Source: Psychrobacter sp. UBA6766 | Lineage (GTDB): Bacteria > Pseudomonadota > Gammaproteobacteria > Pseudomonadales > Moraxellaceae | DNA: 64,000 bases | NCBI RefSeq assembly: GCF_002453355.1 | Contig: NZ_DKGQ01000039.1 | Coordinates: 1-64,000 of the forward strand | Direction: 5' to 3' | Shown here: positions 9,457 to 16,970 of the stretch, piece by piece | Layout of the letters: every line of letters begins with the position of its first letter | Numbering within the stretch: position 1 is the stretch's first letter | Notes under the pieces: model-generated | Databases searched by the model: none | What the model saw: only the letters and a program-made list of their open reading frames with translations | Told to the model about the DNA's origin: nothing | Program-made: the position numbers and the translations under genes

Positions 9457-11193
9457 TTAACACGAGTTGTTTTTGGACAAATGTTGCTGTTTTAACATCT
9501 CAGTTGCTTGCTCCGCAGGCATAGGTTGACCAAACCAGTAGCCTTGACCATACTGACAGCCCATGCTGAGCAGTAAATCGCGTTGCTGCTCGTTTTCGAT
9601 GCCTTCAGCAATAACCTGCATATCAAGCGCTTCTGCTAAACCCAAAATTGCTTTAACAATCGCGCGTTGTGTCTTATCATTGGTTATTTTGGAAATAAAA
9701 CTTTTATCAATTTTAATAAAGTCAAACGGGTATTCTTGTAAATAGCTTAACGAAGCGTAACCAGTACCAAAATCATCAAGTGCCAGACAGATGCCAAGCG
9801 CTTTGAGCAAATCAAGCTGCTTTTTGACATTAGTGTGCCGCTGTATCAAGGAAGATTCCGTCACTTCAATGTGCAGCTGATGGGCGGCAATATTGTGATT
9901 TATCAGTAAATGTCTCACCAAATCAAAAAAATCTGGCTGGCTAAATTCAGCGGCATCGGCATTGATACAGATATGTTGATGAAAGCCCAACCGTTGCCAT
10001 ATCGATAGCTGCTTGACGATTTGAATGGCCATTTGCGAAAATAGTTCAAACGACAGTTTGTGAGAAATGACCGCGCCCATAAAGTCCATGGGTTTCAGTA
10101 AGCCGCGGGTAGGGTGTTGCCAGCGCACCAACGCCTCAAAACCGGTAATCATTCCCGTATCTAAGGCAAATTTGGGCTGATAGTGCGGTACGAACTGGCC
10201 ATCATTGGTAGCGACCCTCAGCTCAGATTCTAGCTGTATATTGTGCGCGTTAGCTTCGTTAATGGATTTATGGTACCAGCAGACATCATCGCCACCTTGT
10301 TGTTTGACATAGTTCAGCGCTTTTTCCGCTTTGGTTAATAACCCAATAAACTCATGGTCATTTTCAGGAAAATAGCTGACCCCAGCAGAAATATGGCAGT
10401 AAACTTGGCTTTCTTTATCTGTGCTGTCATTTAAGAAAAAAGGGCGCTCACATGTTTGCATCAAATTATCTAACTGATTGCGTACCATATTGGCATCACT
10501 GCATTCAAATAATAACGCAAAATCATCACCGCCAAAGTGAGAAAAGCAGCGTAAATGTTCAAGCTCTAGCTCTTTGATGCGCCGTACAAAGTTTTCGATC
10601 AAGGTGTTGATACTATCAGGTCCTAATAGGCTGGCAAGATTGCGATAGCGGTCAATATTTAAACGTACAACGACCACTTCTTGATAGCTGTCTAACAACA
10701 ATTCGCTGGTTTGACTTAAAAATACTTTACGGTTTGGCAGTCCAGTAAGCTGATCGTAATTCAGCAGGTGCACGACTTTCTTTCTGTTTTTAGCAAGCGT
10801 CGCCATATCACGAATGATGCCAATATAATAAGGAGTTTCTTCTAAATAAATGCGCCGGTAAGTGATGTGGCAATCAAGTATTTGTCCGTAGCGATTAGCC
10901 ATGGAGAAGTCAATTTCGCAAAAACCCGTGCTATCTAGACTGTTAATGAGGTTCTTGAGCACTGTTTGTTCATCGTCTGACAAAAATTCGGCAGCGTAAA
11001 TACCAAGCGGGCGCCCAAGTAAAAAACTTTCTGTATAACCAAGCATCAACTCATAACTAGCATTGACGGATAAATAGCGCAATTGAGCGTCTAATATAAA
11101 TATGGCGTCTTCAAATTTTTCGCATAATTTGACCAGCAATTGCTGCTTATCTGATATGGGAATAGGAGTAAAAGCGGTCATAATGGGACTCAT
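9457..11193 (-). CDS. PAS-GGDEF-EAL protein (cyclic-di-GMP turnover)
   Basis: A 578-residue protein without obvious membrane segments. A PAS sensor domain (about 15-130) is followed by a GGDEF-type domain (about 140-310) and an EAL domain (about 325-570). The EAL domain keeps FEALVRW, EVTES, DDFGTGYASL and AEGIE, so c-di-GMP phosphodiesterase activity is likely. The cyclase signature reads GGDDF instead of GG(D/E)EF, so cyclase activity is uncertain and that domain may be regulatory. The start could also be the ATG at 11181; neither has a strong ribosome site. Confidence 0.85.
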   Translation of the reverse strand: MSPIMTAFTPIPISDKQQLLVKLCEKFEDAIFILDAQLRYLSVNASYELMLGYTESFLLGRPLGIYAAEFLSDDEQTVLKNLINSLDSTGFCEIDFSMANRYGQILDCHITYRRIYLEETPYYIGIIRDMATLAKNRKKVVHLLNYDQLTGLPNRKVFLSQTSELLLDSYQEVVVVRLNIDRYRNLASLLGPDSINTLIENFVRRIKELELEHLRCFSHFGGDDFALLFECSDANMVRNQLDNLMQTCERPFFLNDSTDKESQVYCHISAGVSYFPENDHEFIGLLTKAEKALNYVKQQGGDDVCWYHKSINEANAHNIQLESELRVATNDGQFVPHYQPKFALDTGMITGFEALVRWQHPTRGLLKPMDFMGAVISHKLSFELFSQMAIQIVKQLSIWQRLGFHQHICINADAAEFSQPDFFDLVRHLLINHNIAAHQLHIEVTESSLIQRHTNVKKQLDLLKALGICLALDDFGTGYASLSYLQEYPFDFIKIDKSFISKITNDKTQRAIVKAILGLAEALDMQVIAEGIENEQQRDLLLSMGCQYGQGYWFGQPMPAEQATEMLKQQHLSKNNSC

Positions 11194-11266
11194 AACATCA
11201 AATTAAATAATAAATGGAGCTCTGACAATAGCGTTTTGATGGTTTGGCGATTTGAAGACTAACCGC

Positions 11267-12160
11267 TTATAAAACAAGCCTTAAAGCGTGCAAAGTTGCT
11301 AGCGCAACCACGGGCGCGGTTTCAGTGCGTAGTATCCTTAAGCCAATTTGCCAAGGTGCAAAACCAATATCTGCAGCGCGAGCGCATTCGTCAGCGCTGA
11401 GTCCGCCTTCAGGTCCGATTAATAATTTAATATAAGCAGATTGTTGTTTTAAGACGACTGGCAGAGAATCAGGCATCGCTGGCTGCCCGGCTGCTGGCAC
11501 GCTCAATTGTAGACACAAATCTGCTGGTTGTTGTAATATTTGATAGTAAGCGTCTTGACTAAGTTCTGCTACGATAGGGCTGACTGCTATTGTTCGCTTG
11601 TTGATTTGCTCGTTTGTTTGTTCGTTAGCTGCTACGTTTTTTAACCAGTCATCAATAGAAATGGGTGCGATAATAAGGGGCGGACGATTGAGGCCGCATT
11701 GCTCACAAGCAGCAATGGCGACTTGCTGCCAGTGTGCCAGTTTTTTCTCTACTTGAGCAGGTTTTAGATTAACCTCGCCATGATGGCTGGTTAGCAACTG
11801 AATAGCAGTCACGCCAAGCTCGGTAGCTTTTTGAATGGCATAATCCATGCGTTCGCCTCGGCTCATGACCAGTCCGATTTTAGTTAAGACAGTGGCATTG
11901 CGATCAGTCTCTAGGTGCGCCAATAATGTGGCAGAGGCGTGTTTTTTACTAATGCTATCAAGCTGCACCTGATACTCACCGCCAAAACCATCAAACAAGA
12001 TACCCTCATCGCCAATATTAGCACGTAAGACACGGCACCAATGATGGGCGATACTTTCGGTTAATTCGACGCTGGCACCGATAGATAAGGTACTAAGTCG
12101 AGGGTAACTGTTCTCTGATGAGTTGTTATCATCGTTGGTAGCATAAAAAAAACGTCGCAA
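11267..12160 (-). CDS. rsmE: 16S rRNA (uracil1498-N3)-methyltransferase
   Basis: RsmE methylates N3 of U1498 in 16S rRNA in assembled 30S subunits, using SAM. The 297-residue protein starts with the typical MRRFF and ends with the SPOUT-fold knot motifs LIGPEGGLSADE and LRILRTETAPVVAL. It is about 50 residues longer than E. coli RsmE, partly from an N-terminal Asn/Ser-rich insertion and an Asn/Gln/Thr-rich linker near residues 175-190. It is a single gene, separated from metF by a terminator. Confidence 0.92.
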   Translation of the reverse strand: MRRFFYATNDDNNSSENSYPRLSTLSIGASVELTESIAHHWCRVLRANIGDEGILFDGFGGEYQVQLDSISKKHASATLLAHLETDRNATVLTKIGLVMSRGERMDYAIQKATELGVTAIQLLTSHHGEVNLKPAQVEKKLAHWQQVAIAACEQCGLNRPPLIIAPISIDDWLKNVAANEQTNEQINKRTIAVSPIVAELSQDAYYQILQQPADLCLQLSVPAAGQPAMPDSLPVVLKQQSAYIKLLIGPEGGLSADECARAADIGFAPWQIGLRILRTETAPVVALATLHALRLVL

Positions 12161-12277
12161 AGTTGCTTATTCCTATAATGGGATTCATGATATATGTTCA
12201 GTATGTTAGCAGAATATCAATTGAGTGGGTAAAGGGATTGTTAGGAGTAGAATTAATATAAGTGCAATTGCCATACC

Positions 12278-12308
12278 AAAAAAACTGGCGCTCCTAAGAA
12301 CGCCAGTT
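12278..12308 (-). terminator. Intrinsic terminator of the ahcY-metF operon
   Basis: Arms AACTGGCG and CGCCAGTT (8 bp) around a 10-nt loop. Read on the minus strand, the stem is followed by a run of Ts (the plus-strand A-run at 12278-12284). It lies about 25 nt past the metF stop. Confidence 0.8.
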
Positions 12309-12333
12309 GTTAATCGATACATTTGATGAAGGT

Positions 12334-13182
12334 TTAAGCAGTAAGTCCGAGTGCTTCGACCAAGCGTTTATTTGGCTCAACCTTATTCATGCTATAAAAA
12401 TGCATGGCAGGTACGCCCTCGCTGATTAAGCGCTCACACAGACGATAAACGACATCAAAGCCAAACTCACGAATAGCGCTGCGGTCATCACCGAAGTCAG
12501 CCAAGCGCTTACGAACGTAACGCGGAATATCAGCGCCACAGCCATCAGCAAAGCGCATCAGATTACTAGAATTAGTAATCGGCATAATGCCAGCAACCAA
12601 AGGCTGTGCAACTGTATCGATACCGCGTTTTTCTAAGGTATCACGCAGATATAAATAGCTATCGGCGTTATAGAAAAACTGGGTAATCGACGCATTAGCG
12701 CCCGCTTGATATTTATTGATCAAATTATCAACATCAAACTCGAAGCTACGTGCCTGCGGATGCATCTCAGGGTAAGCTGCGACCTCGATACGGAAATGAT
12801 CGCCTGAGTGTTCGCGGATAAACTTCACTAAGTCTAAAGCAAACGGTAGCTCTCCCATTCCCACTTGTCCTGATGGCAAATCACCACGCAACGCGACTAA
12901 ACGCTTGATGCCTAAGCTTTTATAATGCTCAAGCAATTCAGCGATTTGACTTTTATCATCACCGATGCAAGACATATGCGGTGCAATGTCAGTATCGCCG
13001 CGCGCACACAAAGCTTGAACGATATCTAAGGTGCGACTACGGGTTGAACCGCCCGCCCCATAGGTCACCGAAAAGTAGGTAGGGGATAGCTTATTTAACT
13101 CATCATAAGTATTGAGTAGCTTTTCGTGACCTTGCTCAGTTTTAGCGGGGAAAAACTCAAAGGAGAAAGCAGGCTTGCTCAC
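12334..13182 (-). CDS. metF: 5,10-methylenetetrahydrofolate reductase
   Basis: MetF reduces 5,10-methylene-THF to 5-methyl-THF with FAD, supplying the methyl group for methionine synthesis. The 282-residue TIM-barrel protein has the family start FSFEFFPAKTEQG, the TYGAGGSTR motif (about 40-48) and the RGDLP motif (about 97-101). It begins 11 bp after the ahcY stop, so the two form an operon that recycles homocysteine, and it should share control by the SAH-responsive leader upstream of ahcY. Confidence 0.95.
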   Translation of the reverse strand: MSKPAFSFEFFPAKTEQGHEKLLNTYDELNKLSPTYFSVTYGAGGSTRSRTLDIVQALCARGDTDIAPHMSCIGDDKSQIAELLEHYKSLGIKRLVALRGDLPSGQVGMGELPFALDLVKFIREHSGDHFRIEVAAYPEMHPQARSFEFDVDNLINKYQAGANASITQFFYNADSYLYLRDTLEKRGIDTVAQPLVAGIMPITNSSNLMRFADGCGADIPRYVRKRLADFGDDRSAIREFGFDVVYRLCERLISEGVPAMHFYSMNKVEPNKRLVEALGLTA

Positions 13183-13193
13183 AGTCTGGCTCC

Positions 13194-14618
13194 CTAGTAT
13201 TTATAAGCATCAGGCTTAAATGGGCCTTCGACAGGTACGCCCAAATACTCGGCTTGCTTTTCAGTCAGCTTCGTTAAGGTACCGTTAAAGCCAGCAACCA
13301 TCGCCGCGGCAACTTCTTCGTCAAGTTTCTTTGGTAAAACTTTGACGTATAAATTATCAAAGCGCTCATCGACTGGCAGCTCAGCGAATTTTTCTTCAAA
13401 TAAGTACATTTGTGCCAGTACTTGGTTGGCAAATGAACCGTCCATCACGCGTGATGGGTGGCCGGTTGCGTTACCTAAGTTTACTAGACGACCTTCAGCA
13501 AGCAAAATCAAGTAGTCATTTTCATCGTCTGAACGGAAAACTTGATGGACTTGTGGCTTAATCTCAACCCAGCGCCAGTTATCACGCATAAATTGGGTAT
13601 CGATTTCGGTGTCGAAGTGACCGATGTTACAAACGACTGCACCTGGCTTCAATGCCGCTAGCATGTGACGATCACAAACGTGATAGTTGCCAGTAGTCGT
13701 AACAATTAAGTCAGTATCTTCAAGCAGGCGAGTGTTGATGTTTTCTGCGCCGCCAGTATTATCGCCGTTGATGTAGGGTGACAATACTTCATAGCCGTCC
13801 ATACAGGCCTGCATGGCACAGATAGGATCAACTTCTGATACACGGACAATCATGCCTTCTTGACGTAAGCTTTGCGTTGAGCCTTTACCCACATCGCCAT
13901 AGCCGATGACTAGCGCACGGCGACCTGCAAGGAACATATCGGTAGCACGTTTGATAGCGTCATTTAAGCTATGACGGCAGCCGTATTTGTTGTCATTTTT
14001 AGATTTGGTAACCGCGTCGTTAACGTTGATAGCCGGTACTTTTAGCGTACCCTTATTTAGCATTTCAACCAAACGATGAACACCTGTAGTAGTTTCTTCT
14101 GAGATACCATGGATGTTATCAAGCATTTGGGCATAATCGTTATGAATCAAAGCAGTCAAATCACCACCGTCGTCCAAGATTAAGTTTGCATCCCAAAGCT
14201 GACCGGACTCTTCACCGCCTACATGGATTTGTTGACGCAAGCACCACTCGTACTCTTCTTCGGTTTCGCCTTTCCAAGCATAAACAGAAATACCAGCAGC
14301 AGCAATCGCCGCAGCAGCATGGTCTTGAGTTGAGAAGATGTTACATGAGGTCCAGCGTACTTCGGCACCGAGCGCAACTAATGTCTCGATAAGGACAGCC
14401 GTCTGAATAGTCATGTGGATACAGCCAGCGATTTTTGCGCCTTTAAGCGGTTGGTCGGCTTCGTAGCGACGACGCAAACCCATCAGGGCAGGCATTTCGG
14501 CTTCAGCTAAAGTGATTTCACGGCGACCGTAATCAGCAAGGCTGATGTCGGCGACTTTATAGTCAGTGAAAGAGGGGTCGATCGTATGGGCAGATGGGGT
14601 GTTAGACACTGCGTCCAT
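13194..14618 (-). CDS. ahcY: Adenosylhomocysteinase (SAH hydrolase)
   Basis: AhcY splits S-adenosylhomocysteine into adenosine and homocysteine, relieving inhibition of methyltransferases. The 474-residue protein has the CNIFSTQDHAAAAI motif, the Rossmann NAD-binding GYGDVGKGS motif and a C-terminal PDAYKY like that of other family members. The length fits the long bacterial type with an insert. It is first in an operon with metF. A SAH-riboswitch-like leader and a strong promoter lie directly upstream. Confidence 0.96.
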   Translation of the reverse strand: MDAVSNTPSAHTIDPSFTDYKVADISLADYGRREITLAEAEMPALMGLRRRYEADQPLKGAKIAGCIHMTIQTAVLIETLVALGAEVRWTSCNIFSTQDHAAAAIAAAGISVYAWKGETEEEYEWCLRQQIHVGGEESGQLWDANLILDDGGDLTALIHNDYAQMLDNIHGISEETTTGVHRLVEMLNKGTLKVPAINVNDAVTKSKNDNKYGCRHSLNDAIKRATDMFLAGRRALVIGYGDVGKGSTQSLRQEGMIVRVSEVDPICAMQACMDGYEVLSPYINGDNTGGAENINTRLLEDTDLIVTTTGNYHVCDRHMLAALKPGAVVCNIGHFDTEIDTQFMRDNWRWVEIKPQVHQVFRSDDENDYLILLAEGRLVNLGNATGHPSRVMDGSFANQVLAQMYLFEEKFAELPVDERFDNLYVKVLPKKLDEEVAAAMVAGFNGTLTKLTEKQAEYLGVPVEGPFKPDAYKY

Positions 14619-14711
14619 AATATGCTCCTATCAGTTAATAGATAAAAAGAATAAAAACGCAGGTGCCGTTATTTGCGCTGCTTATAACCAAAAATGGTCA
14701 TAAACAGTTAA

Positions 14712-14794
14712 CCGAGCCTAACATAATGATTGATTTGCAAAGCAATAAAGCTTAAGTGCAGTAATCGATGATTATGGCGCAACACCTCTCGGAG
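14712..14794 (-). promoter_or_regulatory. Probable SAH riboswitch upstream of ahcY
   Basis: On the minus strand the leader opens with CCGAG (14792-14788) followed by AGGTGTTGC, and closes with AGGCTCGG (14719-14712). These elements recall the SAH riboswitch consensus (CCGAGGAGCGCUGC ... AGGCUCGG): the first block differs mainly by transitions, the last matches, and CCGAG/CTCGG can form the closing helix. The element starts at the predicted transcription start and precedes ahcY, the classic target. The family usually switches expression on when SAH is high. The inner region is A/T-rich and longer than usual, and I could not fold it. Confidence 0.7.
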
Positions 14795-14800
14795 GTCGTT

Positions 14801-14829
14801 ATTGTAATTGATGATGATTAATTTGTCAC
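14801..14829 (-). promoter_or_regulatory. Sigma70 promoter of ahcY-metF
   Basis: On the minus strand, GTGACA (14829-14824), a 17-bp spacer and TACAAT (14806-14801). The start would be near 14794, at the first helix of the SAH-riboswitch-like leader. The island's left boundary lies only about 40 bp behind the -35. Confidence 0.7.
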
Positions 14830-14865
14830 CTATTGGCTGCGGAAAATCGTAAGTGCTTGAGTCAT

Positions 14866-14889
14866 AAAAAAAGGCCACGATTGATGAGC
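14866..14889. repeat. Candidate left attachment site of the island
   Basis: Contains AAAAAAAGGCCACGATTGAT, which resembles AAAAAAGGCCATCGATGGAT at the right end (23005-23024). The shared core is AAAAAAGGCCA followed by a diverged CGAT-GATGA. The match is imperfect, so the exact crossover is uncertain. Confidence 0.45.
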
Positions 14890-14946
14890 ATTATTTAATA
14901 CATAAGTTATTGTTTTTATTATATATTATTAAAATACAATATCGTT

Positions 14947-14996
14947 TGGTAGCCGTTTTGGTAGCCAGTAGCTTTAATTTTTGGCCATTGGTAGCC
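14947..14996. repeat. Left-end TGGTAGCC arm-type repeats
   Basis: Three direct copies of TGGTAGCC at 14947-14954, 14959-14966 and 14989-14996, the first two 12 bp apart. The same motif with the same 12-bp period occurs beside the integrase at 22876-22895. Such repeats are typical arm-type binding sites of tyrosine integrases. Confidence 0.6.
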
Positions 14997-15021
14997 ATAG
15001 GGCAATGTAATTATTTAGCTG

Positions 15022-15231
15022 TTACCTGTCAGCTTTGCGAGCGTTCTTAACATTAACTATGATTTGTACTGGCTGTGGTTCGTTATCATGCTCGCTGTCT
15101 GCTTTATCCAGTCCTAGTAATTTAGCCTTAGCTAGTATTGATGCCACCATAGCAGATGCTTGCCCGTTCTCTTTGGCTGTCTGTCTTGCATCGTCCAATT
15201 CTTTTATTAAGTCATTAACTGTTACTTTCAT
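15022..15231 (-). CDS. Small helical protein, paralogue of its upstream neighbour
   Basis: A 69-residue protein with no recognised domain. It aligns with the N-terminal part of the neighbour at 15215-15457: both have a DLI-x2-L start, an A-rich middle and a shared AKLLGLDK block near residue 40. Its start overlaps the neighbour's end by 17 bp, so they are translationally coupled. The AKLLGLDK-like helix recalls the N-terminal helices of some phage small terminase or DNA-binding proteins, but this is only a resemblance. It is the last gene before the left arm repeats. Confidence 0.6.
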   Translation of the reverse strand: MKVTVNDLIKELDDARQTAKENGQASAMVASILAKAKLLGLDKADSEHDNEPQPVQIIVNVKNARKADR

Positions 15232-15457
15232 AAGTTACCGCCCTTGTATGCTCATCGCTTGATAGCTCGTTCATTAGATCACTGATTGACTGCACAGCAT
15301 CGGCATTAACATCTCTAATCTGTGGCTTATCTAATCCTAGTAATTTAGCTTGGCTAATGGTGGCCATGATTAGGGCGTTTGGGTTTCTATCCTCAATCGC
15401 TATCTGCTTTGCAAGCTGTAAGTCTTGGATCAGGTCGTTAATGTCAGGTAGTCGCAT
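15215..15457 (-). CDS. Small helical protein, paralogue of its downstream neighbour
   Basis: An 80-residue protein with the same DLI-x2-L ... AKLLGLDK pattern as the gene at 15022-15231, plus a longer acidic C-terminal tail. The tandem overlapping arrangement suggests local duplication and divergence. Function unknown. It begins 10 bp after the stop of the Zn-ribbon gene upstream and is probably in the same transcript. Confidence 0.6.
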   Translation of the reverse strand: MRLPDINDLIQDLQLAKQIAIEDRNPNALIMATISQAKLLGLDKPQIRDVNADAVQSISDLMNELSSDEHTRAVTYESNS

Positions 15458-15466
15458 CTTTTAGCC

Positions 15467-15955
15467 TCAATGGGTGCAATGTAGTTTATCAAGTGTAGAT
15501 TGCCATACCTTAGCTGTTAGCTGCTCATGCTCATTCACCAGCTTGTTATACGTGCTGTGGTGCATTCCTTTAGGTCGTTCACCAATACCGTGGGCAATGC
15601 CTGCCTGCCAGCCTAAACGCTGTCTAATCGCATGTAAGCGACTGAATAACCTATCAATGGGCTGTTGTAGTTGTGAGCCATAATTACAGCCCATACAATG
15701 TCTGCAGACGTATAAGCCAGCACAATATAAAACGCTTGTACGCTTTGAGCATGACGGGCATAAAAACCAATGACGATAACCTCCATAGTTGCATGGGGTC
15801 TTTGATACTTGAATAGAGTAGTCATAAGGTTTGCCGCGGTATTGATAATTAATATCTATGAATGGTTCGGCTGCTTGTTTTAACTGATTGCGATATGTTG
15901 AGATATTAATCTTTGAATAGTCGCTAAGGCTGCGAGTAGTGGCAATGGCTGGCAT
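15467..15955 (-). CDS. Zinc-ribbon protein typical of integrated elements
   Basis: A 162-residue protein. A CPSC pair (about residues 70-73) and a later CRHCMGC form a probable zinc ribbon, flanked by a beta-rich N-terminal part and a helical C-terminal half. Similar proteins are common in islands of Moraxellaceae and Vibrionaceae, where they are annotated as hypothetical. The role is probably nucleic-acid binding, but this is inferred from the metal site only. It may be read with the two small genes downstream. Confidence 0.65.
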   Translation of the reverse strand: MPAIATTRSLSDYSKINISTYRNQLKQAAEPFIDINYQYRGKPYDYSIQVSKTPCNYGGYRHWFLCPSCSKRTSVLYCAGLYVCRHCMGCNYGSQLQQPIDRLFSRLHAIRQRLGWQAGIAHGIGERPKGMHHSTYNKLVNEHEQLTAKVWQSTLDKLHCTH

Positions 15956-16229
15956 GATGATCTCTAATTGTTATCTAAATCATTAAGCAAATTATAACCT
16001 TGATTGTAACATGGATAATACTAAGCTCTACGTAGTTAATACTGTCCACAACCCTCCTTAGTTGGCGGTAAGATATGATCAGAATTAATATCATTAAATA
16101 TTATTTACAATTGTTTAATATATAACAGTAGGTTATAGTTGCATTTGATTACACGTTATTACACGTTACTAATGATAGTAGGTGCTAATCAACAAAAGGT
16201 TTTCCAATGTTGTATTTCAGGAGTTTTTT

Positions 16230-16751
16230 ATGAGAAACACTTTTTTAGCTGTGACTGCCGCCTCTTTTTTAGCTGTGACTGGCTGCGCTACTATGGAGCA
16301 GGTTAAGCAGCCACCTATGACTCAGTATCAAAAAGTTATAGATATACCTAATACTAGTAAAGATGAAGTTTACGAGGGTGCTAGACAGTGGTTTGCTAAG
16401 AGTTTTAGAGATTCTAACTCTGTTCTTAGGTATCAAGATAAAGAGTCTGGCAGCATTATTGGTAAGGGTAATGCTAAAATGTCGTGTAGCGGTATGGCTT
16501 GTATAGGTACTCCAAGAAACTTACAGTTTACAGTCAAAGTAGATGCTAAAGATAACAGGGCGCGTATAACGTTCGATGATTTAATGATACATACTCCTTA
16601 TAATTACAATTCTGGCATTCCTATTCCTGAATCAACTTCAAAACTATTATTAGATGAAGAAAAAGAGAATGCGAAAAAACTACTAGATAGTACTGTTGAT
16701 CGCTTTTCTAATGATATTAAAGTAACATCTAATGGTAATGATAACTGGTAA
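16230..16751 (+). CDS. Island-borne putative lipoprotein
   Basis: A 173-residue protein with a signal peptide and lipobox (LAVTGC, Cys about residue 19). AGGAG lies 7 nt before the ATG at 16230. The mature part is mostly beta-strand, with two Cys near the middle (MSCSGMACIG), and resembles small DUF4468-like outer-membrane lipoproteins, though I cannot confirm a family. It is the only plus-strand gene of the island, with its own terminator, so it is likely a self-contained cargo gene expressed while integrated. Confidence 0.7.
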   Translation: MRNTFLAVTAASFLAVTGCATMEQVKQPPMTQYQKVIDIPNTSKDEVYEGARQWFAKSFRDSNSVLRYQDKESGSIIGKGNAKMSCSGMACIGTPRNLQFTVKVDAKDNRARITFDDLMIHTPYNYNSGIPIPESTSKLLLDEEKENAKKLLDSTVDRFSNDIKVTSNGNDNW

Positions 16752-16779
16752 TATTGCATAAAATTAATTAATCTTTCAA

Positions 16780-16806
16780 AGGCTCTATTTTAGATAGGGC
16801 TTTTTT
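16780..16806 (+). terminator. Intrinsic terminator of the lipoprotein gene
   Basis: GCTCTAT and ATAGGGC arms (with one G-U pair) around TTTAG, followed by TTTTTT. It lies about 30 nt past the lipoprotein stop. Confidence 0.7.
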
Positions 16807-16910
16807 ATTACCCTACAATTAACAATAACTGCTAAAGTTGCTATAGTTCGTCTGTATTGGCTAAAGATTAGCAAGTCTAGCAATGCTTAGTAGTCATACA
16901 GCTAAAGTAA

Positions 16911-16930
16911 AGCCCTTAACTGGTAAGGGC
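16911..16930 (-). terminator. Possible terminator of the island's replication operon
   Basis: AGCCCTTA and TAAGGGCT arms around a 4-nt loop, about 40 nt past the stop of the DUF3987 gene. The minus-strand T-tract is interrupted (TTTACTTT), so termination may be weak. Confidence 0.45.
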
Positions 16931-16970
16931 TGTAGATAAGTTTAGCAAGTCTAGCGGCTTTTACTGGTCG

